Made by a program: the position numbers and the translations under genes. A stretch of DNA of 43,954 nt from Ignavibacteriales bacterium (GTDB lineage Bacteria > Bacteroidota > Ignavibacteria > Ignavibacteriales > Melioribacteraceae). Below are positions 41,652 to 43,954 of the stretch, piece by piece; positions within the stretch are counted from its first letter, which is position 1, and every line of letters begins with the position of its first letter. The stretch lies in the NCBI GenBank assembly GCA_016177735.1, contig JACOUS010000001.1, positions 47,756 through 91,709 of the forward strand, written 5' to 3'. Under the pieces are notes generated by a model. It worked only from the letters and a program-made list of their open reading frames with translations. It did not search any database and was not told where the DNA came from.

Positions 41652-43954
41652 ATGAAAATTCCCATTACAAGATTTAACAAACTGTTCTGGCTGCTGCAAT
41701 TTCTAATAACCGGAACCGTAATAATTAACGCACAGACGAGTATTAATCTCGTCGGCAGTTTTGAACAAGAGCTGCCTTCATATTGGAACAAAGGACATGA
41801 ACCAAGCGGAGCTGCATTAACATGGGCAAGCGATCAATCGAGATCGATGGGACGCAGTTTGAAGATATCGAAGACCGGCACAGGCGAAGAAGCTTACGTG
41901 AATACAAATCCGTCAAGTGATGATGATAAGTGGTGGATCAGTTATAGTTTCTATGGACAGAGCGGAGGATTAATAGGCGAAGTAAAATTGCCTATCGGTC
42001 AGAGTGTATCAAGCAGCAGCGGCTGGATAGCCGATACAAATGCAGTAGGCAGTGCAATATTACCTGAAGACTCCTACACGACAATAATAAAGTTTGTTGC
42101 CGGCAAGAATGCAACGGGTACGGTATGGGCAGATGATTTTATGTTGTACGGACGCAATGGATCGTGGGCGGGTCAAGACTGGAACACCCAGGTAGGCGTT
42201 CCGACCGGCTGGTTTTACTGGTTACCGCCGGGCGGAGGCAATGACGGAAGATTGAGTGACGGCTACGAGAACACGAAGATAACCGATGAAGAATCATATC
42301 AAGGAAAGTACAGTTTGAAGTTTGAGAACTTACCGGGTACGCATGACGGATTTGTCGGAACAAGAAAATATTTGATAGGCGATGAAATAAAAGTAGGAGA
42401 CGTACTAAGAATAAAAGTATGGTTGAAAGGAAAAGATTTAGACCCAACCAATGTGGCACAAGTAGGCGACCAAGCAAGTTTTGGAATAACGCCTATTTTT
42501 CATAATACATCGGGCAACAACGAAGGCTGGGGAGAATTCTGGTCGAGAGATATACCGTTGAAATTCCCATCGGTAACATCATTTGATTGGATGGAATATT
42601 ATGTAGATGTACCGGTACAAGAAGGAGCCAAAACAATCTCGGTAAGATTACATCCTCTCGGAAGATTTAAAGGAACAATTTATTGCGATTACTTGACAGT
42701 AGAAAAGTTGGATGTACCTTCACTTAGTGAGATAGGTAGTTTTGAACAAGAGCTGCCTTCATATTGGAACAAAGGACATGAACCAAGCGGAGCTGCATTA
42801 ACATGGGCAAGCGATCAATCGAGATCGATGGGACGCAGTTTGAAGATATCGAAGACCGGCACAGGCGAAGAAGCTTACGCTTATGTAAGAACCGAAGGAG
42901 TGAATACAAATCCGTCAAGTGATGATGATAAGTGGTGGATCAGTTATAGTTTCTACGGACAGAGCGGAGGATTAATAGGCGAAGTAAAATTACCAATCGA
43001 TCAGAGTGCGTCAAGCAGCAGCGGCTGGATAGCCGATACAAATGCAGTAGGCAGTGCAATATTACCTGAAGACTCCTACACGACAATAATAAAGTTCGTA
43101 GCCGGCAAGAATGCAACGGGCACGGTATGGGCAGATGATTTTATGTTGTACGGACGCAATGGATCGTGGGCGGGTCAAGACTGGAACACCCAGGTAGGCG
43201 TTCCGACCGGCTGGTTCTACTGGGTGCCGCCGGGCGGAGGCAATGACGGAAGATTGAGTGACGGCTACGAAAACACGAAGATAACCGATGAAGAATCATA
43301 TCAAGGAAAGTACAGTTTGAAGTTCGAGAACTTACCGGGTACGCATGACGGATTTGTCGGAACAAGAAAATATTTGATAGGCGATGAAATAAAAGTAGGA
43401 GACGTACTAAGAATAAAAGTATGGTTGAAAGGAAAAGATTTAGATCCAACCAATGTGGCACAAGTAGGCGACCAAGCAAGTTTTGGAATAACACCTATTT
43501 TTCATAATACATCAGGCAACAACGAAGGCTGGGGAGAATTTTGGTCGAGAGATATACCGTTGAAATTCCCGGCAGTAACTGAATTTGACTGGATGGAATA
43601 TTATGTAGATGTACCGGTACAAGAAGGAGCCAAAACAATATCGGTAAGATTACATCCTCTCGGAAGATTTAAGGGAACAGTTTACTGTGATTACTTGACA
43701 GTAGAAAAGTTGGATGTACCTTCACTTAGTGAGATAGGCAGTTTTGAACAAGAGCTGCCTTCATATTGGAACAAAGGACATGAACCAAGCGGAGCTTCCT
43801 TAACATGGGCAATCGATCAATCGAGATCGATGGGACGCAGTTTGAAGATATCGAAGACCGGCACAGGCGAAGAAGCTTACTGGGAAAGTGAGAACATGTG
43901 CGATTTGTGGTCACCAAATCATTATAAAGATGTGGACATATTCTTGGGAGCTTA
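41652..43954 (+). CDS. Large secreted repetitive carbohydrate-binding-like protein (partial, runs off the window)
   Basis: This open frame has no stop through the window end (767 codons seen). GGGAGAGG precedes the ATG, and a signal peptide ends near INAQTS. Two near-identical units and the start of a third follow, each beginning GSFEQELPSYWNKGHEP. The periods are 981 bp (41754 to 42735) and 1002 bp (42735 to 43737), both in frame. Unit 2 has seven extra codons (AYVRTEG). Unit 3 leaves the pattern after GTGEEAY (43880). Each unit holds two jelly-roll-like stretches, GSFEQELP...DDFMLYGRNG and QVGVPTGW...CDYLTVEKL, resembling CBM4/9 family modules. No catalytic domain is visible yet. It is downstream of the dehydrogenase (11 bp) and is probably an outer glycan-binding protein or a multi-modular enzyme. 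Confidence 0.75.
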   Translation, partial: MKIPITRFNKLFWLLQFLITGTVIINAQTSINLVGSFEQELPSYWNKGHEPSGAALTWASDQSRSMGRSLKISKTGTGEEAYVNTNPSSDDDKWWISYSFYGQSGGLIGEVKLPIGQSVSSSSGWIADTNAVGSAILPEDSYTTIIKFVAGKNATGTVWADDFMLYGRNGSWAGQDWNTQVGVPTGWFYWLPPGGGNDGRLSDGYENTKITDEESYQGKYSLKFENLPGTHDGFVGTRKYLIGDEIKVGDVLRIKVWLKGKDLDPTNVAQVGDQASFGITPIFHNTSGNNEGWGEFWSRDIPLKFPSVTSFDWMEYYVDVPVQEGAKTISVRLHPLGRFKGTIYCDYLTVEKLDVPSLSEIGSFEQELPSYWNKGHEPSGAALTWASDQSRSMGRSLKISKTGTGEEAYAYVRTEGVNTNPSSDDDKWWISYSFYGQSGGLIGEVKLPIDQSASSSSGWIADTNAVGSAILPEDSYTTIIKFVAGKNATGTVWADDFMLYGRNGSWAGQDWNTQVGVPTGWFYWVPPGGGNDGRLSDGYENTKITDEESYQGKYSLKFENLPGTHDGFVGTRKYLIGDEIKVGDVLRIKVWLKGKDLDPTNVAQVGDQASFGITPIFHNTSGNNEGWGEFWSRDIPLKFPAVTEFDWMEYYVDVPVQEGAKTISVRLHPLGRFKGTVYCDYLTVEKLDVPSLSEIGSFEQELPSYWNKGHEPSGASLTWAIDQSRSMGRSLKISKTGTGEEAYWESENMCDLWSPNHYKDVDIFLGA
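41754..43736 (+). repeat. Two ~1-kb near-identical tandem coding repeats
   Basis: Copy 1 (41754-42734, 981 bp) and copy 2 (42735-43736, 1002 bp) agree almost base for base, apart from a 21-bp insertion in copy 2 (near 42879) and clustered synonymous or conservative changes. The similarity at silent sites shows recent duplication or gene conversion. Confidence 0.9.

Noticed and set aside
42139-43917. Paired minus-strand ORFs (112 and 117 residues, 64 and 63 residues)
   Set aside because: They are antisense shadows repeated because the plus-strand gene is duplicated.

Overview
The window looks like chromosomal DNA of a member of the Ignavibacteria (Bacteroidota/Chlorobi group). The clues are moderately AT-rich DNA, TonB-dependent receptors with carboxypeptidase-like N-terminal domains, a PorV/PorQ-family protein, a DUF4249 lipoprotein and a type IX secretion tail of the YPNPFNPSTTI kind, which I associate with Ignavibacteria. 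I assigned this by pattern recognition; no database was searched. There is no insertion-sequence transposase, phage gene or CRISPR array.

Layout. (1) 1-2.3 kb: a repeat-bearing spacer, phosphofructokinase and RNase HIII on the minus strand. (2) 2.4-15.0 kb: a LacI regulator facing away from a SurA-like parvulin chaperone, a TonB receptor, a giant secreted calcium-motif protein and a PorV-like protein, then a secreted four-module starch-binding-like protein with a T9SS tail. (3) 15.1-17.4 kb: a membrane-anchored SGNH hydrolase divergent from a DUF5989 mini-protein. (4) 17.6-20.8 kb: a TonB receptor overlapping a DUF4249 lipoprotein. (5) 20.9-22.7 kb: a GH13 amylase-family lipoprotein. (6) 22.8-23.3 kb: tRNA-Ser(UGA), preceded by two tandem 146-bp broken tRNA copies carrying palindromes. 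(7) 23.4-27.7 kb: a membrane-anchored sugar-binding protein, a sensor kinase and a sigma-54 response regulator with no transporter. (8) 28.2-44 kb: a glycan-utilisation locus with a TonB receptor, secreted GH65, MFS transporter, cytoplasmic neutral trehalase (GH37), GH92 alpha-mannosidase, LacI regulator, zinc dehydrogenase and the start of a repetitive secreted protein that runs off the window.

How it works together (inference). Region 8 reads as a SusD-less pathway. The outer-membrane receptor brings in an oligosaccharide, periplasmic GH65 and GH92 trim alpha-glucosides and alpha-mannosides, the MFS protein carries a disaccharide inward, and a trehalase of the fungal neutral type cleaves trehalose. 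LacI-type palindromes lie before the regulator, and a weaker one lies before the receptor. Regions 2 and 5 suggest handling of alpha-glucans at the cell surface. Region 7 looks like a sensing module in which the binding protein feeds the kinase instead of an ABC transporter.

The most unusual DNA-level signal is a family of 15-16-nt GC-rich palindromes, often preceded by CTTG. They occur in spacers, in frame inside two genes (RNase HIII and the GH13 lipoprotein), and inside the D-loop and anticodon-loop positions of the two tRNA-Ser pseudo-copies.
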